Below are positions 44,049 to 56,270 of a stretch of DNA of 64,000 nt, in pieces; the first letter of the stretch is position 1, and each line of letters starts with the position of its first letter. The notes below the pieces were generated by a model. The model worked only from the letters and a program-made list of their open reading frames with translations. It was not told the DNA's origin and ran no database searches. Location: assembly GCF_014905175.1 (NCBI RefSeq), contig NC_057791.1, positions 10,116,492 through 10,180,491 of the forward strand, written 5' to 3'. The translations under genes and the position numbers were made by a program. Source of the stretch: Aphidius gifuensis (lineage: Eukaryota; Arthropoda; Insecta; Hymenoptera; Braconidae).

Positions 44049-44937
44049 AAATTGTCTACCATACCAGCATAAAACTCTCGACTGTCAAATTTTTTGTTGA
44101 TATATTAACGTACAACAGTAGCAAAATTTTTGGGGCGTGGCCTAAATCCAGCTCCTATGCTTCAAGGCTTCAACACAGGAAATATTCATGCTTGACAACC
44201 CCAAATAAATAAAAAAAAATATTGTCAATTAGTTTTTTAATTATGAAATCAATCATTATTTATATATATTTTGATCAGTATAATTATTTTATAGCATAAA
44301 GAATCATTTTTCCATAATAAAAAATTTTATAATCGTATTTAAAAAAAAAACACTGAATTGTGTTTATTATGTTGTCAGATTGATGGTGATAAACAGTGAA
44401 AAACCTGATGAAATTCCATTTTTTTGTGGATAGTTTTTATAATTACAAAAAATCTAATTTTATTTGCCCCAATAATATTGGTATCAAAAAAAACTTGATA
44501 TTTTTTTTTATAATTCAGTAGTTTTTGGGAAATCTGTCATTCCATTTGACCACATTTGTTTATGTTCCAAATTATTTAGTCACAGTTGCTCCCATAAGAG
44601 CCATGTATAACCTCTCTAAAACAGGCCTACTTTAATAATTAATATAGAAAAAACGAATATTATTACCTATAATTCTAAGGGCATATTAAGATTCGTTATT
44701 ATTTCATTTATCTAATCTCAAAATTTCAGAACATTCTCATTCCATCAAGTTTACTAGCGTTGTACGTTAATAGATGCATTACAGAATAAACAAATAATAT
44801 GAACAATATTTGATTATCTAAACAACAACAGTAATGTATTTCAATTTATTTGAACAGATAATAAGCTATTGACAAATGGCTAAGAAATGGATGTAGCTTC
44901 CCTGTTAATTTTAAAGAATTAATTCAGCCAACTCAGG
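44049..44937. mobile_element. Fragment of the CAGTGTTGGG family split by another element
   Basis: 44049-44107 and 44770-44937 align with 57180-57197/57363-57560 of the hAT-like element at 57083. The break is the element at 44108-44766. This copy preserves the empty site for the MITE-A at 57198. Confidence 0.7.
44108..44766. mobile_element. ACGTACAAC element, TSD TTA or TA
   Basis: ACGTACAACAGTAG at the left and a GCGTTGTACG end at the right. TTA occurs at 44105-44107 and 44767-44769, while the sister sequence near 57404 reads GATATATTAATAG with one copy. A TWA-type target suits PIF/Harbinger, and a TA reading would suit Tc1/mariner. Non-coding. Confidence 0.7.
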
Positions 44938-45017
44938 AAAAAATCGCGTAGATCTAACTAGATCTAATAAGATCTAACTGGATCTAACTAGATCTAATAA
45001 GATCTAATTAGATATAA

Positions 45018-46629
45018 CCCTAGCGGAAGAGTCATTAATGACATGGGCGCTTATTCAATAGCAAATTAATAGCAAGTCAATAGCAAAAAGAATTATGGAT
45101 TACAAAGGCTCTACATTACACTAAACATATTAAATTGATCTACATAAATTAAGGAAAAAATTAACAATGTTCCTATCATATTATTATAGCGTGATTCGAT
45201 GTCATTTCTCAATAATGATAGCGAAGAATGATGTTAAATTTTTTTAGGTTATGTCCGAGCTGTCATTCGTTGTTGTCTGAGTTTTGGTAATTTATGGAAA
45301 CTTACCGCGAGAATGGAATGACATGAAACATCCACTCGATAGCTAGTCAATAGCTAGTTAATAGCAAAAAAAAAAAGTACAAAATATGATATTTATCATT
45401 GCTATTGTTTAATTGTTTATTATATTGTTTTTTTAAAAGTTTTTAACAACAATACATAAAATTAAAAAAAAAAAAAATTTTTTTTTTCGTTTAAATTCGT
45501 CCATTATCTAGTCAATAGCAAGTCAACAGCAGATCAATAGCAAATTCGTAGCAACTCAATAGCTAGTCAATAGCTAGTCAATAGCAAAAAAAAAAAAGTA
45601 CAAAATACGATATTTCTCATTGTTATTGTTTATTGTTGTTGTTTAATTGTTTATTATATTGTTTTTTTAAAAGTTTTCAACAACAATACATAAAATTAAA
45701 AAAAAAAAAAATTTTTTTTTTCGTTTAAATTCGTCCAACATCTAGTCAATAGCAAGTCAACAGCAGATCAATAGCAAATTCGTAGCAACTCAATAGCTAG
45801 TCAATAGCTAGTCAATAGCAAAAAAAAAAAAAGTACAAAATACGATATTTATCATTGTTATTGTTTATTGTTGTTGTTTAATTGTTTATTATATTGTTTT
45901 TTTAAAAGTTTTCAACAACAATACATAAAATTAAAAAAAAAAAAAATTTTTGTTTTTTTAAATTTTATGTATTGTTGTTGAAAACTTTAAAAAAAACAAT
46001 ATAATAAACAATTAAACAATAATAATTATAAATATCGTACTTTTTATGACTGATATTATTCTTATTCTCTATTGACTATTGGCTGAACACGGAGCTAAAC
46101 GAAAAAGAAAAAAAATTTTATGTATTGTGGCAAACAATATAATAAACAATAACAATGACAAATATCGTATTTTGTACGCTGACTAGCTATTGATTGCTGT
46201 TGACATGATTGACTGATTGACGGTTGGACGAAACAAACAAATTTTTAGCTTTTAAAAAACTTTACTATAAACAATTAAACAGCAATGATAAATATTTTAC
46301 ATTTTAATGCGCTAACTAGCTATTGACGCCAATTTCGCTGTTTTGTGCCGTAAAACTCGAACAACGAAATGCGGACGCTCACAAAAAAAATTAACATCAT
46401 CGCCTTCGCTATCATGAAGATTACATCGAATCACGCTATAATAATGTGATAGGAACATTGTTAATTTTTTCCTTAATTTATGTAGATCAATTTAATATGT
46501 TTAATGTAATGTAGAGCCTTTGTAATCCATAATTCTTTTTGCTATTGACTTGCTATTAATTTGCTATTGAATAAGCGCCCATGTCATTAACAAGTCGCTA
46601 TCAAACTGTTGTTGAGTGTTCCGCTAGGG
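45018..46629. mobile_element. CCCTAGCGGA foldback element, TSD AA
   Basis: CCCTAGCGGAA at the left and TTCCGCTAGGG at the right, each next to AA (45016-45017, 46630-46631). Arms of about 180 bp mirror each other (GACATGGGCGCTTATTCAAT and onward). The interior uses TCAATAGCAAG words, with a 232-bp tandem repeat. Confidence 0.8.
45340..45960 (+). repeat. 232-bp tandem repeat, about 2.7 copies
   Basis: Units start near 45489 and 45721 (TCGTTTAAATTCGTCC), with a partial unit before. Each has TCAATAGCAAGTCAACAGC words, a poly-A run, GTACAAAATACGATATTT and a TTATTGTTGTTG tract. The copies are nearly identical. Confidence 0.8.
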
Positions 46630-46690
46630 AATTGGATTCGAAAGTAGCAAGAACTACTTATATATGCTTATATATAATTAGATCTATTGA

Positions 46691-47043
46691 CCCTGGTAGA
46701 AATAATCTCTCCGGATTTTCTCCGGATTTCTCCGGATTTCCCCGGATTTCTCCGGATTTTCTACGTAATTGAGACTTCCGGAGATATGTACGGAGTAATC
46801 TCCAGACTATTTCTATAATATCTCCGGATTTTTTCCGGAATTTTGACTTAAAAAAACAAACACAAAAAAATGGAAAAATTAATAAGAAAAAGTAGAAATA
46901 AGAGTTTACATACGAAAAATAAAAAAGAAATTTTTTCCGAAAAAATCCGGAGAAAATCCGGAGAAAACCCAAAAAAACTCCGGAATAATATCTCCGGAAG
47001 TCTCAATTGCGTAGAAAATCCGGAGAGATTATTTCCACCAGGG
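46691..47043. mobile_element. CCGGAGAAA-word element, complete, TSD GA
   Basis: CCCTGGTAGAAATAATCTC and GAGATTATTTCCACCAGGG ends, flanked by GA (46689-46690, 47044-47045). It is inserted in GATCTAA-word DNA. Same family as 21196-21642. Confidence 0.85.
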
Positions 47044-47220
47044 GAGATCTAATTATATCTAACTAGATCTCATTAGATCTAAGTAGATATAATCAGATCT
47101 AATCATATCGAAAATGATGCGGGATCGAATTATATATAAACATATATAATTAGATCTAATTAGATCTAAGTAGATATAATCAGATCTCTTCGTATCGAAA
47201 ATGCAGCAAGATCTAATTAT

Positions 47221-49578
47221 ATAAATATTCAAGTGAAACAAATTTTCGTTATTTTTATTTATTGCTGCTATGGTTGAGTAGGTAAGGTTCGCGTCTGTCG
47301 CGCTGTGGCATGCGAGCTGAATGCAAGCAAACAATTTACATCCATGAATAAACCCTGGATATATATGCTGTCGAATGGTTGTCAAATCGCTGTCGACTGA
47401 GTGCTACATTGGAGAGTCAAATCCCGATCGAATAGGTGTCGACGCATCCGCTAGGGAAAACGAAAAAAAAAAAAATTGTGTTTTTTTTTTTTTTTTTGCA
47501 CGAAAAATACTATTCGTACGATAAAAATTCATTCAAAACAGTTATAGAATTTTGAAAAACGATTATTTTAAGCCTAATATGAAACCTCTGCGACTACTCT
47601 ATTTTGAGTTATAGCTTGTGCCGTTTTTATTTTTTAGGCAAACGATAACTCATGATGAAAATGGTGTTAGAGACTTCATATTAGGCTTAAAACATGCGTA
47701 TTCGAAAATTCTATCGCCTCTCTGAAAAAATTTTGATCTATGAATCATATTTTTCATAAAAATTAAAAAAAAACCGTTTTTTTTTTTTTTTAAATTTAGT
47801 TTTTAAAAAAAAAATAAAAAGTGACTGAACAGATAATGCTCTTTCTCGTGAAGGGCGATGGAGTTTCAGAAGACGCGTTGTTTGAGCCTAATACGAAGCC
47901 TCTACTACAATTTTATCAAAAGTTATTGCCTTCCTAGTTTTCGAGTAATTTCTGAAAAACGCTCTAACTTTCGACAAAATCGTCCTAGATACTTTGTATA
48001 AGACTTAAAAAGCATGTGTGGTAAAATCCTACAACTTTTAGTCGAAATTTTGTTTTCGAAAATTTTTCTCTTTTGTTTCAAAAAAAAAAAATTGACTATT
48101 ATTTTTGTCTCTTTTGTTTCAAAAATAGAAAAAAATTGACTATTGGAATCAGGATAAACTCCTTAAGGGGCAATAGAATTTAAAAACCACGTTTTTTGAG
48201 TTTAATATGAAGTCATTCCGTTCATTCTAACAGAAGTTATAGCTTGCCTTAACTTGAACGAAAAAAAAAAAAAAAAAATCGATTTTCAGAAAAATAAAAA
48301 AAAATGTACTATTATTGTATTGTTACTTTTAAAAACCATTTAAGAGATAAATTTAACACGGCCCTAGCCGGAGTATTGAAAATTTTTAATTTTCAACGGT
48401 AATGCGGGCCACACCCCCCAACAAACGTTACCAGATCTTTTTTTTGTTTATAATTTTTCAATTAATTGTTAATAACAATTGTATGTAAAAAACATAATAA
48501 AACAGTATAATTAAGCATTTAAAAATTATACAATCGTAAAAATAACTTTTTTTCAATTTTTTTACGCTATATATCTACTGACTTTGTCTCGACACGGTTT
48601 CGACAGCATTTCGACAGGCTTGCGACACCGAATTGAGAGGTGTCTAATTTATTTATTTTTTATTGTTTTTAATTGTTTAAACATTATGAAGGACTATATC
48701 AATGATAAATATGCATTTTTTTTATGAAAAAATTAATAGAATATATAAAAAATGTTTGTATAAATTTTTACAAGTTTTTTTATTTATTCTATTAATTTTT
48801 TTATAAAAAAAATGCAAATTTATCATTAATAAAGTCCATTATAATGTTTAAACAATTTAAAACAATAAAAAATGAGCAAATTAGGCACCTCTCAATTCGG
48901 TGTCGAAAGGCGGTCGAAATGCTGTCGAAACGCGATCGAAACGGTCTCGAGGCAGAGTCAACTGGCATATAGTGATATAAAATTTAAAAAAAATTATTTT
49001 GGTGATTGTTCACTCTTTAAATGCATAATTATACTGTTTTTTATATTGTTTTTTACATGCAATTGTTATTAACAATTAATTTAAAAATTATAAACAAAAA
49101 AAAAATTTTTTTGTTTAAATTTTTACAAGTTTTTTTATTTATTCTATTAATTTTTTTATAAAAAAAATGCAAATTTATTATTAATACAGTCCTTCATAAT
49201 GTTTAAACAATTAAAAACAATAAAAAATAAATAAGTTAGATACCTCTCAATTCGGTGTCGAAAGCCTGTCGATTCAGTGACAAAATATCTCGGTAATAAT
49301 GACCGAATCAATTACCGATGAATGGTCTGCGGCTCGACAGCTTTTTGACTCCAGTAGATATTCGAATCATGTCAACCTAACTTCTCTACCGTATGTAATT
49401 TAAACTCTTATTTAATATTAAATACATATACTATAGTCAAGGTTTTCTTCAGTTTAAGTTGTTGTCATTATAATCTTATATTTATTTTATAATTTTCCAA
49501 TTCATTTTGATTATCCGGAGCTCGTGAATTACGTTTTATATATGCTGTCGAATGGCTGTCAAATCGCTGTCGACTCGA
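47221..49578. repeat. GTCGA-word foldback DNA
   Basis: GCTGTCGAATGG(T/C)TGTCAAAT occurs near both ends in direct orientation (47365 and 49541). A central palindrome (arms about 48363-48740 and 48760-49110) repeats GTCGAAA words and contains ACCGAATTGAGAGGTGTC arms. TCCGCTAGGG at about 47450 and CCCTAGCCGGA at 48363 resemble the termini of the 45018 element. 47470-48350 is AT-rich repeat DNA with no gene. Confidence 0.6.
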
Positions 49579-50615
49579 CAAGGCTATCCATCCAACTGAG
49601 CACTTGAAAAACTTAAAAAACTTAAAAATCTAGGGATTTGTGGTGTGGAAAAATATTGTGTAAATTAGATTTAAGTGTTTTAAGTTTTTTAAGCTTTTTA
49701 AGCCTTTATATGAAGAAATTTTATATTAATAAGATTTTTAGTTTTTCAATTTTTTTACCTAAAAAAAAATAGACCAAAATAGACCCTGAAAATTGACAAT
49801 ATCTACATAATTTTACCAGCTTAATCTTTGCCTTATGTACATCTTTTACTTAGCTATAGATATTTACTTAGCTACATCTTTTCCTTAGCTACATCCTTTC
49901 CTTTATCTTTATCACTTAGTCTCAATTATAGCAAAAAAAAAAAATATCTATCTATGCTTAACAGCTAAATTTTTCACTTAGCCACTCAATTTTCAGAATT
50001 TATTTTTTTTCGGTAAAAAAATTGAAAAACTAAAAATCTAATTCATATAAAATTTTTTCATATAAAGGCTTAAAAAGCTTAAAAAACTTGAAAAGCTTAA
50101 AAAACATGTAACCAGCGGTTTTATTACTATTTGAATTCTTTTATTTTATATTCAAATTTTACCACCAAATTACTTTAATTTAATATTATAAGATTTTAGT
50201 TAAATATTTTAAATAAAATCGAACACAATTTTTTAATTTAATATTATTTTAATTCTTTATTTTAATATTCAGTTTATATGATATACTGATAATAATTATA
50301 CAAGATATGCTTTAATGTATGTGTGATGTGGCAAAGCCACGTCACCAAGAAGTATTTATAAGTTTTATTTTACGGACGCACTCGATGGTGGCCGGACTGG
50401 AAGTAATTTTTATATTTTTAATATTTTACAAACTAAATTTTCTCCGCTGGCGCTCGTACAAGTTCGAGCGTCATCGGGCTCATGTGCGCAGTAAAAGATG
50501 CAGTAGCGCAAATTTGCGTTATGCCACTTCCATCTCGTTACAAACAAATCTAATTTACACCACAAATCTCTAGATTTCCAAGTTTTTTAAGTGCTCAGTT
50601 GGCTGGATAGCCTTG
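49579..50615. mobile_element. CTTAAAAA-word foldback element
   Basis: CAAGGCTATCCATCCAACTG at the left and its near mirror at the right. Arms of about 80 bp continue with ACTTAAAAAACTTAAAAA and CACCACAAAT blocks. A second inner pair of TTAAAAAGCTT arms flanks TAGCTA words (49830-49990). The 84-codon frame at 50319-50573 has no domain. Confidence 0.7.
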
Positions 50616-50768
50616 TTGCAATAATTACCAGTGATGGGTAATTCGACGATATTCGAGGTATCATACAATCATACGTATGATACTACATAAAGTGTATGAT
50701 AGTTGAACCTGCCCTCTTTTTCTATAAAATGAACTCAATGATTCATTAAACTCTCACTCACACCACCG

Positions 50769-50939
50769 CAGTCCAATTCACAGGGCAAATTTTTTACAAT
50801 TTAGGGCTTTTTTTTGCCGCTGATGGTGCTTGTAAAAATTTTTTTTATATAGATTTTACATACAAAAGCTTCACAAGCGCCGTGAGTGGTGATTTGGTGA
50901 AAAAAGGCTCGAATTTGTAATGCCCTGTGAATTGGACTG
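50769..50939. mobile_element. MITE-A, complete copy
   Basis: CAGTCCAATTCACAGGGC and its mirrored GGACTG end. Its right flank coincides with the TSD of the next MITE. Confidence 0.8.
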
Positions 50940-50947
50940 CTGTACAC

Positions 50948-51144
50948 TAGAGTGGGTATAAGCAGAGTGGAGCCATTGGGAGTCATAGATGATTTTTACC
51001 TCGGAAGTGACGGAACCCCCTTATACCCACTCCATACGGTGAGCTCGGAAGTGACGAAAACCTCTTATAACCACTCCATACGGCGAGCACAAAATGTCGA
51101 ACTAATGGGACCTCGGTGGCTTCACTCTGCTTATACCCACTCTA
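50948..51144. mobile_element. hAT-like MITE, TSD CTGTACAC
   Basis: TAGAGTGGGTATAAGCAGAG at the left and its mirror at the right. CTGTACAC is at 50940-50947 and 51145-51152. 197 bp, non-coding. Confidence 0.85.
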
Positions 51145-51308
51145 CTGTACACAGCTGTCAAACTGTTTTTTTTTTATTACACTATAAATAATAAATAAAT
51201 TCATCAACGTGTATAAAAAATTTTATTAGAATTAAAACATTATACGAGAAAATAATTTAACAGTTAATATTATGACTCCTTAAAAAAATTCGTTCAGGAG
51301 TTTGCCTG

Positions 51309-51833
51309 CACCCGTATTCAGAGGATGTTCTCATTAGGGCGTTTTTTTTCCGATGGTGGCGTTTGTGGAGCTTTTCTATGTGAAATCCAAGAAGTCTAGA
51401 AATACAGGAGGACGAACTTGCCTCAAAAAACCGTATCGCTATATGGTCGCCGCATAATTGAGGGGCGCTAGTGGTACCCGGGTTACGTGCGCGACTTGTA
51501 TCGCTTTTTTTTTACAATGCGCACAATACAAACATACTCTGACAAACACTAATAGAGCATTATACACATGATGTTTGTCAGAGTATGTTTGTATTGTGCG
51601 CATTGTAAAAAAAAGTGATACAAGTCGCGCACGTTACCCGGGTACTACTAGCGCCCCTCAATTATGCGGCGACCACATAGCGATACGGTTTTCATTTACA
51701 GGCGATATAGGGAGTAAGTCCTCCTGTATTTCTAGTCTTCTTAGTGAAATCTATATAAAAAAAATTTTTTCAAGCGCCATCAACGGAAAAAAAAAGCCCT
51801 AATGAGAACAATTTTTCCCCGTGAATACGGGTG
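51309..51833. mobile_element. MITE-B split by an AAGAAG element, TSD CTG
   Basis: CACCCGTATTCAGAGG left end and GAATACGGGTG right end with CTG on both sides (51306-51308, 51834-51836). The two halves join across the insertion at 51388-51743. Confidence 0.85.
51388..51743. mobile_element. AAGAAG-type hAT-like foldback, TSD GTGAAATC
   Basis: CAAGAAGTCTAGAAATACAG and its mirror, nearly palindromic throughout with long arms. GTGAAATC is duplicated at both junctions within MITE-B. Confidence 0.85.
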
Positions 51834-51843
51834 CTGGAATATA

Positions 51844-52425
51844 TTAAAGTATGCCAATATGATGAAGGAGGTCAACTTGGCAAATAGGTCTCCCGGATTA
51901 ATATAATACGTTCCTCATATAGAACGACAGGGAAAATATATTTGTGATATTGAGTGATGTTAAATTATCCGTGTGATTATAATCTCATAATCACTGTATT
52001 TATTATTTTTTTTTTGCAAGCTAATGAAACTATCTCTTTTCCTGGCATTTCATGATGTTCCTTAGAACCTGTCAAAACGCTCCTTGCCCACATATCATGT
52101 CTATTATCTCATTTTTTTATTGTAATTTTTGAGATTATTCAAATAAAATACAAACAATCATTTTTCGTTAGTTGATTTATTAATAAATATTAATAAATTC
52201 TTGAGATTACATATTATGTTGGATGTTGACATATTGTTTTTGGGCGCCAAATATGTGTACAATGGCGGATAGGCAAAATGGCGTCAGTAAAATAGTTTAA
52301 AAAGTTAAATGTAGAGGCGCTCTTAATGTATGATACATGGCGTATGATAATGGAGATGTATCATACCTACCCAACACTGCCGAAGAACTTGGTTTGAAAA
52401 CTTGGCTAAATAGTGGACACCACCC
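51844..52425. other. Intergenic, no gene seen
   Basis: AT-rich sequence without recognisable coding, RNA or element boundaries. Confidence 0.45.
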
Positions 52426-52427
52426 TT

Positions 52428-52906
52428 AAGGCTTGTGGCCACTAGCATAGTTTTTCGACCAAGTTCTATGCTATAGCGCTATGGAAGGAAAAGTTCACAT
52501 ATGACGGCTATAGGGCGGCGTTTTAATCGTTTCTTGAAATTGTTTTAGCTGTACCAACTTGCTTACGAACACATAAAAAATAAATAAAAATATAACCTTT
52601 CTTATTTGTTGACAATTTGATATTTTAACAGTCAATCATTATATATATGTACTATACATGTGTAAATATAAACAAAGAAATTTATTAACAACGCTAACCA
52701 TTGTTGTTGTATTTTTTTAATGTTGGCTGTATCAAAAAAAACTAGTGTGAAGTTAGCGGTTCTATGCTGAAAATGCTGCATGCAGCATTTTTTCAACATA
52801 GTCCTCGGCGGCCATTTTCTAGTAAATTTCTAGTTAGATATAGTGACGCAAGTGCTATGGCATAGAACTTGGTCGAAAAACTATGCTAGTGGCCACATGC
52901 CTTTAA
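52428..52906. mobile_element. MITE-D, complete
   Basis: Ends read GGCTTGTGGCCACTAGCATAG and mirror GGCCACATGCC, bounded by TTAA-like flanks. Inner arms share TTTTTCGACCAAGTTCTATG. It serves as the uninterrupted reference for the nested copy at 53331-59430. Confidence 0.8.
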
Positions 52907-52937
52907 CATACATACGTATCTATGTACATTCGTCAAG

Positions 52938-53312
52938 GGGTGCATTCCTTTAATAAAAAATTTTTTTTCGTTTTGCAATTTTGCCCTGTAATACCGACTA
53001 AAAACTAGAAACAGAAACAACGTCAAAAGTGATAAATTTCTCTATGCAATATTCCAGGCTTTACAGTTTACGATAATGTGTGGTACGACCTATGTGACAA
53101 TAACAAACAATCACAACAAGTCAATTTTCTATCTATTTCAGTTTGATATAAACATTGAACAGTTATCCATCTAATAATTGGAAGCCAAAAAAAATAATGT
53201 CATGTGCCAGTACTGCCACTACAAGAAACAGCTTTTTCCTATAAAATTTTGGCCGGTATTACAGGGCGAAATCGCAAAACGGAAAAAAATTTTTTATTAA
53301 AGGAATGCACCC
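52938..53312. mobile_element. MITE-J, complete
   Basis: GGGTGCATTCCTTTAATAAA and mirrored ends, with CCCTGTAATACCG/CGGTATTACAGGG inner arms. 375 bp, non-coding. Confidence 0.8.
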
Positions 53313-53658
53313 AATGCTCATTGCTTTGTATTAAGGCATGTGGCCACTAGCATAGTTTTTCGACCAAGTTCTATGCCATAGCACTTGTGTCACTATATCT
53401 AACTAGAAATTTACTAGAAAATGGCCGCCGAGGACTATGTTGAAAAAATGCTGCATGCAGCATTTTCAGCATAGAACCGCTAACTTCACACTAGTTTTTT
53501 TTGATACAGCCAACATTAAAAAAATACAACAACAATGGTTAGCGTTGTTAATAAATTTCTTTGTTTATATTTACACATGTATAGTACATATATATAATGA
53601 TTGTACGGAAGCCCGGTCCGGCCATTCCAAAATATTATACATGGTGCAGGAAGCGGGG

Positions 53659-54230
53659 TAGTGATGTGCAAATACCGGTATTTTATTTTTGATACCAAAT
53701 ACGGTACAAAATACGGTATTGATACGGTAATTTACCATTCAATACCGTATCAATAATCTGTATGTAAAAATACGGTATCAGTGAAATTTTCGATACCAAT
53801 ACCGTATTTACAGCTATAGAGATGTTACTCACGGTATTGAAAAATAAAAAATATATGAACATAACTTGATTTTATTGTATAAATAAAAATAAATACATAC
53901 GAAGTTATAGATGATAAATAAATTCAATAAATAAATTCAGTAAATAAATTATATAGCAAAATTAAAATATAAAAAAAAAAAAATATTTGTCCTTAAAAAA
54001 ATAAGGTTTTTTTAAATAAAAAAAGTTAGTATTATTGGAAGAAGTATTTATATTAATAAATTTTCATTACACTTAAAAAGTTTCTTTGTTATTATATCGG
54101 CTTTTAAAATAATAATGTCAATGTGGAATGTGCAATATAATAAAAACAGCTGAGCAATTGACATTTGACAATAAAACAAAATATCAAATATGGCCGCTAT
54201 TAATGACCAGTGCCACGGTTGATAATCTAG

Positions 54231-54268
<38 letters not shown>

Positions 54269-54484
54269 TTTTTGCTGGTACCAAAAACAGAAAATACCGT
54301 ATTTTCACCTATATAGTTGTAAAAATACCGTATCGAAAATTTTACTCGTATTTTACGGTATTTACATGGAAAAATCGGTAAAAGGCATTGAATTGGTATG
54401 GTATTTCAATTTGATACCAAATACCGTATTTTACCGTATTTAATACCGGTAAAATACCAAATACCGTATCAGTCGACATCACTA
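53659..54484. mobile_element. AATACCGTATT-word hAT-like element, TSD AAGCGGGG
   Basis: TAGTGATGTGCAAATACCGG left end and CGACATCACTA right end. AAGCGGGG is at 53651-53658 and 54485-54492. Inner repeats are AATACCGTATT and GATACCAAATACGG words. Inserted into the left arm of the 53604 element. Confidence 0.85.
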
Positions 54485-55569
54485 AAGCGGGGTAAGGGGC
54501 AGTAACTTTAAGGTGGGTTTACAAAAAAGCATCTTTAATATTTTCATGTAAACACAAAATATAACCTGATGTTATTGTTTATATGTATTAAATGTCACCT
54601 GTACATTTCTAATATTATTTTTTAAAATAGACAAAATTAATTGATTGAATAGATAAAAATGAATAAACTAAAATCTAGAGGTCACAGGAGCTTTAATATC
54701 AACAAAATTAAGTAAGATGTACAATATAAAATAATATAGGTACTCAATGTTTTTATTATAAATAAATAATGACTTGCTGATATTTTATTTACTTAGTTTA
54801 TGTTTTTTTTTTCTCTTCAGAACAACCACGATAAAACCTTAGATATTTTTGCTAATTGATTATTATAAAAGAAGAAATTGGTAATATAGTTGAACAAATG
54901 GTAATTGAATAATTTTTTTACATTCATAAAAAAACCCTATTATTTATGAAAACAATTATTGTTTATTTTATTACAGTGTATGTTGTGGAGTTGGTATTTG
55001 GCTGATGATACATAGTTTGATATTATTGGAGAAGTTAATTTAGTCGTTGCAACAAATCATTTTAAAATTTCAGCATTTACAGTTGTTACTTTGTTGATAA
55101 GTTCATGGATAATAACTGGTCTCATAATCTAGAGGTCATAAAAATTAAGTAAGCAATATAAAAATAATATTCAAGTGTTTATCATAAATAAATAATAACT
55201 TGCTGGTATTTTATTTACTTGTTTTCATGTTGTTTTTTTTCTCTTCAGAACAATCACGATGGAATCTTAGTTATTTTTGCTGATTGATTATTAAAAGAAG
55301 AAACTGGTAGTACATTATTTCTAGTTGAAATAATGGTAATTAAATATTCATTTTACATTAATAGAAATAACCCCATAATTCATCAAACCAATTTTTGTTT
55401 ATTTTATTTTACAGTGTATGTTATGGAGTTGATACTTGGCTGACAATACACAATTTTATCTTCTCTTGTAGATACAATTAAAGTAACAACTCTGTAATGA
55501 AAAAAAAATTAAAAATAAATAAACGATACGTATTTATTTGAATTATATAATAAATAATAAAGTTATTAT

Positions 55570-56270
55570 TTACTCTGTATGTCCTTGAAAAACAGATAAA
55601 GAATGTAATGTATCTAATACTTCTTTTGGTTCCTTCCACTCTTCACTTAATCTATTCAAATATCTTTTTTCTTTTTTTTTCAACTAGAAAAAAATTCAAT
55701 AAACAATAAATAATTATTCATAAATAAAATCTATAAATATTCTTACCTCAATATAAAAAATTTCTTGGTGACGTTCTTTCCATGCTTCGAGTTCATCAAT
55801 AATTTTGTAAGTCAACCTGTCATCAAGAATTGATGCTCTAAAATTATCTTCTACAAAAAAAAAAACCAAATAAATACTGTTTATTGTAATTATTTGATTA
55901 TTTTATTTCTTTTGTTACCCCAAGTTTGTAGATCTGTCTTTCTGTAAGGTCCAAGATCAACAAGCTTCATCGCCATCCAAACACCTCCAATTACATCACA
56001 ACTATTACATGACAAATTACTATCATCCTGACACTGCAACTGTACCATGAATGCAATTAAAAACAATATGAATAAAATAAAAAAAAAATACAAATATATA
56101 TTTTCAATAAATTACCTCTTTATAATAAAACAATATCTCAACATCAAGAACACCCATACAAACTTTATCAGATGACAATACGAAATATAATTTACATTCA
56201 ATGTCTTTCAATTTCAACTGACTGTCAATGGTAACTGGAATTTTTGAATGTGTTGTTGACATCTTCTCAG
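55570..56270 (-). pseudogene. Captured CEP120-like exons
   Basis: Four minus-strand segments have proper acceptors and donors and phases that join without a stop: 56270-56116 (phase 1 in, 0 out), 56039-55919, 55850-55747 and 55683-55570, giving about 163 residues. The third and fourth exons read ILDDRLTYKIIDELEAWKER, then IFYIELKKKEKRYLNRLSEE with WK following. This resembles the start of the coiled coil in the centrosomal protein CEP120 (ELE-WKE...LK-KE...EEWK). The second exon contains GVWMAMKLVDLGPYRK. After EEWK the similarity ends and a stop follows 21 codons later, so it is a fragment of the much longer protein. It lies wholly inside a transposable element. Assignment rests on about 40 residues and is moderate. 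Confidence 0.5.

Larger units (their letters stand above)
44938..47220. repeat. GATCTAA-word element hosting two insertions
   Basis: 44950-45017, 46630-46690 and 47044-47215 consist of GATCTAACTAGATCTAATAA-like words. The pieces are separated by the elements at 45018-46629 and 46691-47043. Outer ends are not resolved. Confidence 0.65.

Noticed and set aside
50319..50573. 84-codon plus frame in the CTTAAAAA element
   Set aside because: Inside a non-coding foldback element and without domain similarity.
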